This document shows positions 24,319 to 33,774 of a stretch of DNA of 64,000 nt, piece after piece. A program made the position numbers and the translations under genes. Under the pieces are notes generated by a model that ran no database searches, was not told where the DNA came from, and saw only the letters and a program-made list of their open reading frames with translations. Origin of the DNA: Mesorhizobium sp. M2E.F.Ca.ET.219.01.1.1 (GTDB taxonomy: Bacteria > Pseudomonadota > Alphaproteobacteria > Rhizobiales > Rhizobiaceae); assembly GCF_004016445.2 (NCBI RefSeq), contig NZ_SADT02000006.1, positions 124,001 through 188,000 of the forward strand. The letters run 5' to 3'. Every line of letters starts with the position of its first letter. Positions within the stretch are counted from its first letter, which is position 1.

Positions 24319-25511
24319 TCCACTTCTTCTTCCGCCGCGCCGGCCGCCGGCGCCGTCAGCAGCACGGCGGCGCCCAGCAGCGCGGCAACCAGCGAGCCCG
24401 CAAGGATGCCGACCTTCACGGCGTCCTGCAGCGCCGGGTCGCTGGCGAAAGCGAGCAGGCCGATGAACAGGCTCATGGTGAAGCCGATGCCGCAGAGCAG
24501 CGAGATGCCCAGCATATGCAGCCAGCCGGCATTGACCGGCAGGTCGGCAAGGCCGAAGCGGATGGCCAGCGCCGAGGAGCCGAAAACGCCGACCAGCTTG
24601 CCGAGAACAAGGCCGGCGGCGACGCCCAGCGTCAGCGGCTCGACAAGAGCTGCAAAGCTCAGGCCGCCGAGCGAGACGCCGGCATTGGCGAAGCCGAAGA
24701 TCGGGATGACGAGGAAGGGCACCAGCTTGTGCAGGCCGTGCTCCAGCCGGTGCAGCGGCGAATGTTCAGTATCGTGGCCGATGCCGGGAGAGCGCTCGAG
24801 CGGGATGGTGAGCGCCAGCGCGACGCCGGCCAGCGTGGCATGCACGCCCGACTTCAGCACCAGCACCCACAGCAGCGCGCCGAGCAGAAGATACGGCCAG
24901 AGCTTCATGGCCCGCAGGCGGTTGAGCACGACGAGCAGGGCGATGACGGCGAAGGCGGCGGCCAGATAGGTAAGCGACAGGCCGCTGGTGTAGAACAGCG
25001 CGATGATGATGACGGCGCCCAGATCGTCGATGATGGCCAAAGCGGTGAGGAAGATTTTCAGCGAGGCCGGCACGCGACTGCCGAGCAGCGAGAGAACGCC
25101 GAGCGCGAAGGCGATGTCGGTGGCGGTGGGGATCGCCCAGCCGGAGAGTGCCGCCTGATTGTCGCGGTTGATGGCGACATAGACCAGCGCCGGCACCACC
25201 ATGCCGCCGGCGGCGGCGATGCCCGGCAGCACCCGGCGCGGCCAGGTCGAGAGCTGCCCGTCCAGCATCTCGCGCTTGATCTCCAGCCCGACCAACAGGA
25301 AGAACACCGCCATCAGCCCGTCATTGATCCAGTGCGAGACACTGAGCGGCCCGAGATAGGCGTGGAGAACGGCGAAATAGGTTTCTGCCAAAGGCGAGTT
25401 GGCAACGATCAGCGCCAGGGCCGCGGCTACCATCAGGATGACGCCGCCGGCGGCCTCGCCGTCGAGGAATTCGCGCAGGATCGATTTCGGCCGCTGGTCC
25501 AAAGCCTGCAT
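24315..25511 (-). CDS. nhaA: Na+/H+ antiporter NhaA
   Basis: 398 residues, about 12 membrane segments. NhaA imports protons and exports sodium at the inner membrane for pH and salt balance. Conserved family blocks: WINDGLMAVFFLLVGLEIKR, WAIPTATDIAFALGVLSLLG with the paired transport aspartates nearby (LAIIDDLGAVIIIALFY), and GIGFTMSLFIGLLAF. The ATG at 25511 has a strong GGAGGAC six bases upstream. Stop TAA is shared across 4 bases with the sigma-factor gene's end. Confidence 0.95.
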   Translation of the reverse strand: MQALDQRPKSILREFLDGEAAGGVILMVAAALALIVANSPLAETYFAVLHAYLGPLSVSHWINDGLMAVFFLLVGLEIKREMLDGQLSTWPRRVLPGIAAAGGMVVPALVYVAINRDNQAALSGWAIPTATDIAFALGVLSLLGSRVPASLKIFLTALAIIDDLGAVIIIALFYTSGLSLTYLAAAFAVIALLVVLNRLRAMKLWPYLLLGALLWVLVLKSGVHATLAGVALALTIPLERSPGIGHDTEHSPLHRLEHGLHKLVPFLVIPIFGFANAGVSLGGLSFAALVEPLTLGVAAGLVLGKLVGVFGSSALAIRFGLADLPVNAGWLHMLGISLLCGIGFTMSLFIGLLAFASDPALQDAVKVGILAGSLVAALLGAAVLLTAPAAGAAEEEVD

Positions 25512-25612
25512 TTGTCCTCCTCGCATTCCGCCGAAGCGATGATGCTCAAACTTCAACTGCCGGGGCAAGCATCGAAGGCAATCGTCGCGGCGTATCTGTC
25601 ATTTTCCCGAGC

Positions 25613-25795
25613 GCCGGCGCCTCCCCTCATCTGCCTGCCGGCATCTTCTCCCCGTAAAACGGGGAGAAGAGCGCTCTCAGGCAGGACTTCGCTAATCTCC
25701 GACGGCGCGTAAGGGTGCCAGCATTGCGGCCAGCCCCTTCTCCCCGTCACTATACGGGGAGAAGTGCCGGCAGGGCGATGAGGGGCAGCGCCGGC
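25613..25795. repeat. RIME-like mosaic repeat with two strong hairpins
   Basis: A 183-base inverted structure. The ends (GCCGGCGC ... CCCCTCATCTGCCTGCCGGC and its near reverse complement) match over about 40 bases. Inside are two hairpins with the same CTTCTCCCCGT arms: 25645-25669 (AAA loop) and 25737-25764 (CACTAT loop). It resembles the rhizobial intergenic mosaic elements (RIME). It fills most of the 360-base gap between nhaA and actR; the rest holds nothing I can name. Confidence 0.85.
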
Positions 25796-25871
25796 TTTGG
25801 TGGTTGGCATCTTCACCACCAATCGAACCCGAGGTCGGCCGAAGCGCGTTATGCAGTACGTCCAGCGACCC

Positions 25872-26435
25872 TCAGCGCGGCGCCCGCTTGGCGAGAATCC
25901 GCTGCAAGGTCCGGCGATGCATGTTCAGCCGGCGCGCCGTTTCGGACACGTTTCGGTCGCACATTTCGTAGACGCGCTGGATGTGCTCCCAGCGCACACG
26001 GTCGGCCGACATCGGGTTTTCCGGCGGCGCGGCGCGTTCGCCGGAGGTGCGGGTGAGCGCGGCGAAGACGTCGTCGGCATCGGCGGGCTTGGAGAGATAG
26101 TCGATGGCGCCGAGCTTCACCGCCGTCACCGCGGTGGCGATGTTGCCGTAGCCGGTGAGGATGATGGCGCGGGCGTCGCCGCGCTTTTCGCGGATCGCTG
26201 CGACGACATCGAGGCCGTTGCCGTCGCCGAGACGCATGTCGACCACAGCATAGGCCGGCGGGTGGGCGCGCGCCTTGGCGACCGCCTCTTCCACGCTTTC
26301 CGCCGTCTCGACCACGAAGCCCCTTGTCTCCATGGCCCGGGCAAGCCGGGTGAGGAAGGGCTTATCGTCCTCGACGATGAGCAGCGAGGTGTCCTCGCCC
26401 TCGACCATTGCGCCAGCCGTTTCGTCTCCGCTCAT
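25872..26435 (-). CDS. actR: Redox response regulator ActR (RegA/PrrA family)
   Basis: 187 residues. Receiver domain with phospho-acceptor Asp66 (VVDMRLGDGNGLD), acidic pocket VEDD (21-24), conserved TGYG and Lys in LSKPAD. The C-terminal Fis-type HTH (about 150-184) is WEHIQRVYEMCDRNVSETAR then RLNMHRRTLQRILAKR, the highly conserved ActR/RegA DNA-binding region. It controls respiration, nitrogen and carbon fixation or acid-tolerance genes depending on species. Downstream of actS on the same strand, with a 225-base gap; no senC gene lies between. Confidence 0.93.
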   Translation of the reverse strand: MSGDETAGAMVEGEDTSLLIVEDDKPFLTRLARAMETRGFVVETAESVEEAVAKARAHPPAYAVVDMRLGDGNGLDVVAAIREKRGDARAIILTGYGNIATAVTAVKLGAIDYLSKPADADDVFAALTRTSGERAAPPENPMSADRVRWEHIQRVYEMCDRNVSETARRLNMHRRTLQRILAKRAPR

Positions 26436-26660
26436 CTTCTCGGCACCCTATTGACCAAAAGCGCTACCCGTCGAAACGAATTCCGGCGAAGGCGCTCGAA
26501 GTCCATGTTTTTCGGGCATGCCGCTTTTCCAGACTTAATTTTGGGCGACATGCTTCACTTTTACGCAGATACAGTCCCGCAAGAGCAATGTCCAATTTTT
26601 AGAGCCGGCAACAGAGCTGCCATGCGGTAATTGCAAGGTTTACGCACCATCCAACCAAGG

Positions 26661-27992
26661 TTACGCATTGTCGAACATGGTGGCCGAGGCCTGATCCTGG
26701 TTGAGAAAGACGCCACGCGGCCAGGATACCTGCACCACCGCGCCTTCGCCGAGCCCGCTCGAATTGCGGAAATCGATGGTGGCGCCGGAACGCTCCAGCA
26801 AGGTCTTGGCGATGAACAGCCCGAGCCCCAGGCCGCCGCCGGCCTCGGTGCCTTGGCGCGTCGACATATAGGGTTCGCCGATGCGGTCGATGATCTCGGC
26901 CGGGAACCCCGGCCCGTCATCGATGATGGAGAAGGCGACCGTCTCGTTGTCCCAGCTCCAGCTGACGGTGACCGATTTGCGGGCGAAATCGACGGCATTC
27001 TCGACCAGATTGCCGAGCCCGTAGATGACGCCTGGGTTGCGCTGGCCGACCGGCTCGGGGCCGATGCGCTCGCCGGGCCGCAGCCGGATCGAGATGCCGA
27101 AATCGCGATGCGGCGCGGTCACCTCCTCGATCAGCGAGGTGAGCGGCATGCGCGACAGATGCGCTTCGCCTTCCGAGGAAAGGCTGGTCAGGCGCTTCAG
27201 GATCTCGCGGCACCGCTCGCTTTGCGAGCGCAGGAGCTTGACGTCCTCGCCATATTTCGGGTCCTTGCCGAGCGCCTTTTCCATCTCCTTGGCGACGACA
27301 GTGATGGTGGCCAGCGGCGTGCCGAGCTCATGCGCGGCGGCGGCAGCCAGCCCGTCCAGCGCCGAGAGATGCTGCTCGCGCTGCAGCACCAGCTCGGTGG
27401 CGGCCAGCGCGTTGGCGAGCAGGCGCGCTTCCGCCGCTACGCGGAAAGCATAGATGGCGGTGAAGGCGATCGAGGCGAACACAGCCATCCACATGCCGGC
27501 GACATAGATGAAGGGCATCGGCAGCGGCGCGTCTTCGTACCAGGGCAGCGGCAGGTGAAAGAACACCAGAAGAGTTGCCGCCAACATGACCAGCGCGCCG
27601 AGAACGGCGGTCATCCGCAACGGCAAGGACGCCGCCGAAATGACAACAGGCACGGAAAGCAGCACCGAGAACGGGTTGGTCAGGCCTCCGGTCATGTAAA
27701 GCAGCCCGCTGAGCTGCAGGCCGTCGAAGGTGAGGATAACGAAGGCCGAGAGCGGGGTGAGCCGATGCGCGGCCGGATAGCGAAAGGTAAGCCACAGATT
27801 CATCCAGGCCGACAAGGCTATGAGCGCGAAGCACATCGAGACCGGCAGCGGGAATTTCAGCCCATAGGCAACGACCAGCACGGTCAGGCTCTGGCCGACG
27901 ATGGCCAGCCAGCGCAGGCGGACCAGCGTGTTGAGCCGCAACCGCTGGCTAGGCTGGGAATCGGGCGCGCGCAGGATGTTGATCATGGCCAA
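26661..27992 (-). CDS. actS: Redox sensor histidine kinase ActS (RegB/PrrB family)
   Basis: 443 residues: about six N-terminal membrane helices, the quinone-site motif GGLTNPF (102-108), the H-box HELGTPL with His221, redox-active Cys261 in SERCREIL, and the HATPase domain with NLVENAVDFA, DDGPGFP and GGGLGLGLFIA. These are the defining features of RegB/ActS. It senses the ubiquinone pool and oxygen state and phosphorylates ActR. ATG at 27992 or 27986 is possible. hrpB ends 37 bases upstream. The 225 bases between actS and actR show no gene. Confidence 0.94.
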   Translation of the reverse strand: MAMINILRAPDSQPSQRLRLNTLVRLRWLAIVGQSLTVLVVAYGLKFPLPVSMCFALIALSAWMNLWLTFRYPAAHRLTPLSAFVILTFDGLQLSGLLYMTGGLTNPFSVLLSVPVVISAASLPLRMTAVLGALVMLAATLLVFFHLPLPWYEDAPLPMPFIYVAGMWMAVFASIAFTAIYAFRVAAEARLLANALAATELVLQREQHLSALDGLAAAAAHELGTPLATITVVAKEMEKALGKDPKYGEDVKLLRSQSERCREILKRLTSLSSEGEAHLSRMPLTSLIEEVTAPHRDFGISIRLRPGERIGPEPVGQRNPGVIYGLGNLVENAVDFARKSVTVSWSWDNETVAFSIIDDGPGFPAEIIDRIGEPYMSTRQGTEAGGGLGLGLFIAKTLLERSGATIDFRNSSGLGEGAVVQVSWPRGVFLNQDQASATMFDNA

Positions 27993-28029
27993 GGATTACA
28001 GCCGCAGGAGAGGAAACGATAGAGCATCG

Positions 28030-30492
28030 TCACGTTCCCCGCGGCTTGGCACGGCTGGTGGCGGCGGCCAGCAGCGGGTTTTCCGGCCAGACATGCTTTG
28101 GGTAGCGGCCGCGCATGTCGGTGCGCACATCCGCCCAGGAGCCGCGCCAGAAGCCGGGAAGGTCGCGCGTCGTCTGGATCGGCCGGTGCGCCGGCGACAG
28201 AAGCTCAAGCGTCAGCGGCACGGCGCCGTTGGCGATGGAAGGATGCCGATCGAGGCCGAACAGCTCCTGCACCCGGACCGCCAGCACCGGCCATTCGCCG
28301 TCATATCGGATCGGAACATGGCTGCCGGACGGCGCCTCGAAATGGGTCGGCGCCAGCGCGTCGACTTTGCGCTGCAGGTCATGCGGAACCAGCGCCATGA
28401 GCGCCGACGACAAAGTCGCCGGCTTGATGGCCGCGAAAGAGGCGGCGCCGGAGAGAAACGGCAGGAGCCAGTCGTCGAGGCGCTCGACAAGCGCTTCATC
28501 CGAAACATCCGGCCAGGGCGCGCCAAGGCCGCGATGGAGCCAGCCAAGTCGCTGCCGTAGGGTTTCGGCCTCCTTGCCCCAATCGAGCAGCGACAGGCCG
28601 TGCTCTCTCAGGGCGTCGAGAATGGCGCGGTCGGCATCGGCGCCGGACGGCGCGGGCAGCATGCGTTCGGACAGGGTGATGGCGCCGAGTCTGGCGGTCT
28701 CGCGCACGCGCACGGCGCGGCGCTCGCGGTCGAAGCTTGTCTCGCGCTTCGTCTCGATGCGATCGGAAAGAGCGGCGCGGATATCCGCCTCGCCGACCGG
28801 GGCGGCGGCGGTGATGCGGGCGTTCTGCGCCTTGCCCTGCAGGTCAGCGACGACGAGCCAGGTTTCATTGGCGAGCGGATCGGCGGAATCGACCATGGCG
28901 CCCGAGCCGTTGGCGAGCACGAAGCGGCCGCGCTCGCCGCGCGCCCTGGCGACCCGGTCCGGCCAGGCATGGATGAGGAGCGTGCCGGCAGAGGCCGCCT
29001 CGCCGCCCTGCGCGCCACCCGCCTGCCTGGCCAAACGCTCGGCGAGCTGCCTGGCGGCATTGGCGCGAGGGGATTTCTCACCGCGAAACCGGAGCAGGCG
29101 CCGCTCCAGGTCGGCGCTGTCGCCGCCCAACCCACGCTCGGTCAAAAGCACGGCAAGCGTCGCCGCTTCGAGCGCGTGGCCGGTCTTCGCCGCCTCGGCC
29201 ACCATATGCGCGAGCCGCACCGGCAGCGCCAGCTTGCGCATGGCGGCGCCCGCTTCGGTCAGCCGCCCTGCCTCATCGATGGCGTGCAGCGCCTTGAGCA
29301 GAACCCTTGCCTCGTTGAGCGCCGGCGCCGGCGGCGGATCGAGGAAGGAAAGGCTCGACGGATCGGCGACGCCAAAGGCGGCGCAGTCGAGCAGCAGGCC
29401 GGACAGATCGGCCTCGAGGATTTCCGGCGGCGTGAAGGCGGGAAGCGACGCGGTCTGCTCGGCCCGCCACAGGCGCACCGCCACGCCGGCTTGCGTGCGC
29501 CCGGCGCGGCCGGCGCGCTGGTCGGCCGAGGCCCTGCTGACACGCACCGTCTCGAGCCTGGTCAGGCCGCTCGCCGGCTCGTAGCGCGGCAGCCGCGACA
29601 GGCCGGAATCGATGACGACGCGCACGCCGTCGATGGTGATCGATGTCTCGGCGATCGACGTCGCCAGCACCACCTTGCGGCGGCCCGCCGGCGCCGGCCT
29701 GATTGCCTGATCTTGCGCCCGGTTGTCGAGTTGGCCGTAGAGCGGAACGATGTCGGTATCGGCCGCGACATTGCCAACGAGCCGCTCGGCGGTGCGCTCG
29801 ATCTCGCGCTGTCCGGGCAGGAAGGCGAGCACGCTGCCCTGCTCGCTGGCCAAGGCCGTGCGCACGGCTTTGGCCATGGCGTCCTCGATCGCCGTGCCGG
29901 CCGGCCGTTCGTCATAGCGAATCTCGACCGGAAAAGCGCGGCCCTCGCTTTCGATGACCGGCGCCTCCGCCAAAAGCTTCGCCACGCGCGCGCCGTCGAG
30001 CGTCGCCGACATCACCAGCAGGCGCAGGTCGGGACGCAGCGCGCCCTGCACGTCGAGCGCCAGCGCCAGCCCGAAATCGCCGTCAAGCGAGCGCTCGTGG
30101 AATTCATCGAAGATCACCGCCGAGACGCCCGGCAGCTCCGGATCGTCGAGGATCATGCGCGAGAGCACGCCTTCGGTGACGACCAGGATTCTGGTGCGCG
30201 CCGAGGTCCGGTTCTCCATGCGCATGGCGTAGCCCACCGTGCCGCCGGGTTCTTCGCCGAGCAGTTCAGCCATGCGGCGGGCGGCGGCGCGGGCGGCAAG
30301 CCGGCGCGGCTCGAGCAGCACGATCCGGCCCTGCCCCAGCCATGGCGCGTCGAGCAGCGCCAACGGCACCAGCGTCGTCTTGCCGGCACCGGGCGGGGCC
30401 ACCAGCACGGCGCCGTTACGCCGCGCGAGCGCTTCGCCGAGTGCCGGCAGCACGGCTGTGACCGGGAGCTCCGGCAAGGATTTCGTCGTCAT
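28030..30492 (-). CDS. hrpB: ATP-dependent helicase HrpB
   Basis: 820 residues, typical for HrpB, a DEAH-box-type helicase. Motif I APPGAGKTT (33-41), motif II DEFHERS, motif III VMSATLDG, motif VI QRAGRAGRTQAGVAVRLW, then the HA2 and C-terminal HrpB regions ending in WPENPLLAAATSRAKPRG. Its cellular role is not well known in rhizobia and loss is usually tolerated. ATG at 30492. The 45 bases upstream separate it from the EamA gene on the same strand. Confidence 0.94.
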   Translation of the reverse strand: MTTKSLPELPVTAVLPALGEALARRNGAVLVAPPGAGKTTLVPLALLDAPWLGQGRIVLLEPRRLAARAAARRMAELLGEEPGGTVGYAMRMENRTSARTRILVVTEGVLSRMILDDPELPGVSAVIFDEFHERSLDGDFGLALALDVQGALRPDLRLLVMSATLDGARVAKLLAEAPVIESEGRAFPVEIRYDERPAGTAIEDAMAKAVRTALASEQGSVLAFLPGQREIERTAERLVGNVAADTDIVPLYGQLDNRAQDQAIRPAPAGRRKVVLATSIAETSITIDGVRVVIDSGLSRLPRYEPASGLTRLETVRVSRASADQRAGRAGRTQAGVAVRLWRAEQTASLPAFTPPEILEADLSGLLLDCAAFGVADPSSLSFLDPPPAPALNEARVLLKALHAIDEAGRLTEAGAAMRKLALPVRLAHMVAEAAKTGHALEAATLAVLLTERGLGGDSADLERRLLRFRGEKSPRANAARQLAERLARQAGGAQGGEAASAGTLLIHAWPDRVARARGERGRFVLANGSGAMVDSADPLANETWLVVADLQGKAQNARITAAAPVGEADIRAALSDRIETKRETSFDRERRAVRVRETARLGAITLSERMLPAPSGADADRAILDALREHGLSLLDWGKEAETLRQRLGWLHRGLGAPWPDVSDEALVERLDDWLLPFLSGAASFAAIKPATLSSALMALVPHDLQRKVDALAPTHFEAPSGSHVPIRYDGEWPVLAVRVQELFGLDRHPSIANGAVPLTLELLSPAHRPIQTTRDLPGFWRGSWADVRTDMRGRYPKHVWPENPLLAAATSRAKPRGT

Positions 30493-30537
30493 GTCGCCCG
30501 CATATCAGCGGTCGCGGTCGCCATGCAACGTATGCGC

Positions 30538-31428
30538 TCAAAGCCTGGTGCGCGAAAACGGGTTCCAGCGCACGGTGCCGAGCCTGACCTCTTCGCGCAC
30601 CATCGTCAGCAGGCCGGATGCGCCGACCACCGCCAGGCCGACCAGTGAAAGCCAGTCGGGATATTCCTGGAAGAACAGCGCGCCGAGGATGACCGCCCAG
30701 ACGATCTGCGAATAATGCGTCGGCGCGATGCGGTTTGCAGGCGCGTATTTGACCGCGAGCAACTGCAGCAGCTGCCCGCCGGCGGTGAAGAGGCCCGCCA
30801 TCATAAGCCAGACCAGTTGCCCGAGATTGGGGAGCGCGAACGACGTGGCGGCCGCGCCGACGCCGTTGAAGACAAGGCCATAGCCAACCAGCGCGCCCAG
30901 GATCGTCGTGCGCCTTTCCTGCTGGGCGAGCGAGCGCATCAGGATGACGCTGATGGCGGCGAGGAAGGCGTTGGCGAAGGCCGCGAGATGGCCGAGATGC
31001 AATTCGCGAAAGCCCGGCTGCACCACCAGCATGACGCCGGCAAAGCCGGCGACGACGGCCAGCCACCGCCAGGGACCGACCCTCTCCTTCAGGATGACCG
31101 TGGACAGGATGGTGACCAGCAACGGCGCCAGGAAGATCAGCGCATAGACTTCCGCCAGCGGAATGGTGGTGAAGGCAAAGACGCTGAGCACGCCGGAAGC
31201 GATGCCGGCCAAGGCGCGCGCCTGCACCGCCCAGGGCCTTTTGGTGCGCCAGAAATCGCGCCAGCGTTCGTCCCCGGACTTGGTGAAGAACAGGAAGCAG
31301 CCGGCAAACAAGGTCGAGAAGAAGCCGATCTCGAAGACGGTGAACTGCCCGCCCAGGCTCTTGATGACGGCGTCGCTGAATGAATAGCTTGCATAGGCGA
31401 TCAGGGCGAGCAGGATTCCGTTCGACAT
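30538..31428 (-). CDS. EamA/DMT-family transporter
   Basis: 296 residues from the ATG at 31428 (MSNGILLALIAYASYS), about ten membrane helices in two EamA repeats. The first includes FAFTTIPLAEVYALIFLAPL; the second includes YAPANRIAPTHYSQIVWAVI. DMT proteins export or import metabolites such as amino acids or nucleosides; the substrate is unknown. The longer frame from 31476 overlaps the divergent PIG-L gene and has no better ribosome site. Divergent from the deacetylase across only 21 bases. Confidence 0.85.
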   Translation of the reverse strand: MSNGILLALIAYASYSFSDAVIKSLGGQFTVFEIGFFSTLFAGCFLFFTKSGDERWRDFWRTKRPWAVQARALAGIASGVLSVFAFTTIPLAEVYALIFLAPLLVTILSTVILKERVGPWRWLAVVAGFAGVMLVVQPGFRELHLGHLAAFANAFLAAISVILMRSLAQQERRTTILGALVGYGLVFNGVGAAATSFALPNLGQLVWLMMAGLFTAGGQLLQLLAVKYAPANRIAPTHYSQIVWAVILGALFFQEYPDWLSLVGLAVVGASGLLTMVREEVRLGTVRWNPFSRTRL

Positions 31429-31449
31429 GTCATTTCCGGGAGAGAAGAC

Positions 31450-32148
31450 GTGAAGATACTGGCGCTGGGGGCACATCCCGACGACATCGAGATATTCATG
31501 TTCGGTACGCTGGCCGCCTATGCCGCGCTAGGCGCAGAACTGACATTTGCCATAGCCACCGATGGTGCCAAAGGCGGCACGGGCGACCCCAAGGCGCTTG
31601 CCCGCTTGCGGCGCAAGGAAGCGGCCAAGGCGGCAGGGCTGCTCGGCGTCGAGCCGCGCTTCCTCGACTTTCCGGACGGCGAGCTCGTCGCCGACGCCGC
31701 GATTATTTCGGCGCTGAAGGCGCTGATCGGCGAGGTGAAGCCCGACCTCGCGATCACCCATGCGCCTTATGACTATCACGGCGACCACCGCGCGCTGTCC
31801 GACGGCATGCGCATCGCGGCGTCCTTCGCTGTGCCGGTGCTGCACGCCGACACGCTCGGCGGCACCGGTTTTTCGCCGACGCATTATGTCGAGATTTCGC
31901 AGCATTGGGAGATCAAGGCTGAAGCGATCCGGGCGCACCAGTCGCAAGGCCCGGAGCATTATGTGCACCGGGCGCGCCTGCAGAACGAGTTTCGCGCCGG
32001 CCAGTGCAACGGCGCCTCCGGCGCGTTGGCCGAAGCTTTCCGCTTCGAGCCGATTTTCCCTTTCGCCGACATACGCGCGCTGTTGCCGCCGGCGCCGGCG
32101 ATCCGGCCGGTGACGGCAAGCCCAAGCACCGCCGCCGGGGCCAGCTGA
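31450..32148 (+). CDS. PIG-L (LmbE-like) family deacetylase
   Basis: 232 residues. AHPDDIEIFMFG (8-19) is the zinc site with His and two Asp; the third ligand is in YHGDHRALSDGM. PIG-L enzymes remove N-acetyl groups from sugars such as GlcNAc conjugates. GTG start at 31450 with GGAGAGAAG just before. The low-complexity tail is Pro/Ala-rich. The gene precedes the ABC/Dha block on the same strand, but a 255-base gap with operator-like repeats separates them. Confidence 0.88.
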   Translation: MKILALGAHPDDIEIFMFGTLAAYAALGAELTFAIATDGAKGGTGDPKALARLRRKEAAKAAGLLGVEPRFLDFPDGELVADAAIISALKALIGEVKPDLAITHAPYDYHGDHRALSDGMRIAASFAVPVLHADTLGGTGFSPTHYVEISQHWEIKAEAIRAHQSQGPEHYVHRARLQNEFRAGQCNGASGALAEAFRFEPIFPFADIRALLPPAPAIRPVTASPSTAAGAS

Positions 32149-32239
32149 CTGCGGCGGACACAGAGGTCCGGCGATCATTTCCCAACGATTTCAATGAAGC
32201 GTTTCGCCATGCTGCGACGCAGCAACGAATTCGCTTGCG

Positions 32240-32330
32240 TTGTTTAGTAAAAAGCGCATCACTAAACAAATTACTAAACATCAGCAGCGCATCGCTCGCC
32301 ATGGCGACGTACAGCGCGCGCCTTGTTTAG
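32240..32330 (+). promoter_or_regulatory. Cluster of four TTGTTTAGT/ACTAAACAA half-sites
   Basis: TTGTTTAGT (32240-32248) and ACTAAACAA (32261-32269) are a perfect 9-base inverted repeat. Two further copies follow: ACTAAACA (32273-32280) and TTGTTTAG (32323-32330). They stand 74-164 bases before the binding-protein start, in otherwise GC-rich DNA, which strongly suggests a repressor or activator site for the ABC/Dha block. The regulator is not identified. The rest of the 255-base gap shows no gene. Confidence 0.6.
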
Positions 32331-32403
32331 GCCCTCGGAGGAGCGAGGGTTGAGGGCTCTTGAAACCGTCATCCGGACGCGTTTCGCAAATGGGAGGTAA
32401 GGC

Positions 32404-33735
32404 ATGAAATCGACCTTGAAACTGGCGTTGGGACTGGCCTCGGCGATCTTTGCGTCGACAGCCGTCTCGAATGTCGCGCATGCGGAAGACCTGACGCTGT
32501 GCTGGGCGGCCTGGGATCCGGCCAACGCGCTCGTGGAACTCTCGAAGGACTTCACCAAGGAAACCGGCATCGGCATGAAGTTCGAGTTCGTGCCGTGGAC
32601 GAACTACGCCGACCGCTTCCTCAACGAGCTCAACTCGCATGGCAAGCTCTGCGACCTGATCATCGGCGACAGCCAGTGGATCGGCGGCGCCGCGGAGAAC
32701 GGCCATTACGTCAAGCTGAACGACTTCTTCGACAAGGAGAAGATCAGCATGGACGACTTCGTGCCGGCGACCGTGGTCGGCTATTCGGAATGGCCGAAGA
32801 ACACGCCGAACTACTGGGCGCTGCCGGCCATGGGCGACGTCGTCGGCTGGACCTATCGCAAGGACTGGTTCTCGCGGCCCGAGCTGCAGAAGGAGTTCAA
32901 GGAGAAATATGGCTGGGACCTCGCCGCGCCGACCACCTTCGACCAGCTGAAGCAGATCGCCGAATTCTTCCAGAAGCGGCAGATCGACGGCAAGACCGTC
33001 TATGGCGCCTCGATCTACACCGAGCGCGGCTCTGAAGGCATCACCATGGGCGCCATGGACGTGCTCTACAGCTTTGGCTTCCAGTATGAGAACCCGAAGA
33101 AGCCCTATGAGATGGAAGGCTTCGTCAATTCCGAGAAATCGGTGAAGGGGCTGGAATTCTACAAGGCGCTCTATGACTGCTGCACGCCTCCTGGTTCCTC
33201 CAATGCCTACATGGGCGAAGGTGTCGACGCCTTCAAATCCGGACAGGTGGCGATGCATATGAACTTCGCCTTCACCTGGCCCGGCCTGCAGAAGGACGAG
33301 AATGTCGGCGGCGACAAGATCGGCTACTTCGTCAATCCGAAGGGACCCGACGGCGATCAGTTCGCGCAGCTCGGCGGCCAGGGCATTTCGGTGGTGTCCT
33401 ACTCCGACAAGCAGGAATCGGCGCTGAAATACATCAAATGGTTCGCCAACAAGGACGTGCAGGCCAAGTGGTGGTCGCTCGGCGGCTATTCCTGCCTGAA
33501 CTCCGTCGTCAAGGACCCGAAGTTCCCGTCCAGCCAGCCCTATGCGCAGGCCTTCCTCGACTCGATGGCCATCGTGAAGGACTTCTGGGCCGAACCCAGC
33601 TACGCACCGCTGCTGCAGGCCTCGCAGAAGCGCTTCCATGATTATGTCGTGGCCGGCCAGGGCTCGGCCAAGGACGCGCTGGACGGTCTGGTCAAGGACT
33701 GGACGCAGGTCTTCCAGGACGATGGCAAGATGTAG
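32404..33735 (+). CDS. ABC transporter substrate-binding protein (sugar/polyol type)
   Basis: 443 residues. Signal peptide with cleavage after AHA (residue 27), so periplasmic. The mature protein begins EDLTLCWAAWDPANALVELS and has family-1 solute-binding blocks (TNYADRFLNELNSHGKLCDL, YWALPAMGDVVGWTYRKDWF). GGGAGG lies before the ATG. It has several cysteines, including a CC pair in LYDCCTPPG, which may form disulfides. First gene of the transport operon. A strong hairpin follows its stop, a usual arrangement for making more binding protein than permease. Substrate is inferred to be a glycerol-, dihydroxyacetone- or tetrulose-like compound. Confidence 0.9.
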   Translation: MKSTLKLALGLASAIFASTAVSNVAHAEDLTLCWAAWDPANALVELSKDFTKETGIGMKFEFVPWTNYADRFLNELNSHGKLCDLIIGDSQWIGGAAENGHYVKLNDFFDKEKISMDDFVPATVVGYSEWPKNTPNYWALPAMGDVVGWTYRKDWFSRPELQKEFKEKYGWDLAAPTTFDQLKQIAEFFQKRQIDGKTVYGASIYTERGSEGITMGAMDVLYSFGFQYENPKKPYEMEGFVNSEKSVKGLEFYKALYDCCTPPGSSNAYMGEGVDAFKSGQVAMHMNFAFTWPGLQKDENVGGDKIGYFVNPKGPDGDQFAQLGGQGISVVSYSDKQESALKYIKWFANKDVQAKWWSLGGYSCLNSVVKDPKFPSSQPYAQAFLDSMAIVKDFWAEPSYAPLLQASQKRFHDYVVAGQGSAKDALDGLVKDWTQVFQDDGKM

Positions 33736-33774
33736 TCGGGGCAAGATGTAAGGCTCCTCCCGAGCTTGATCGAA

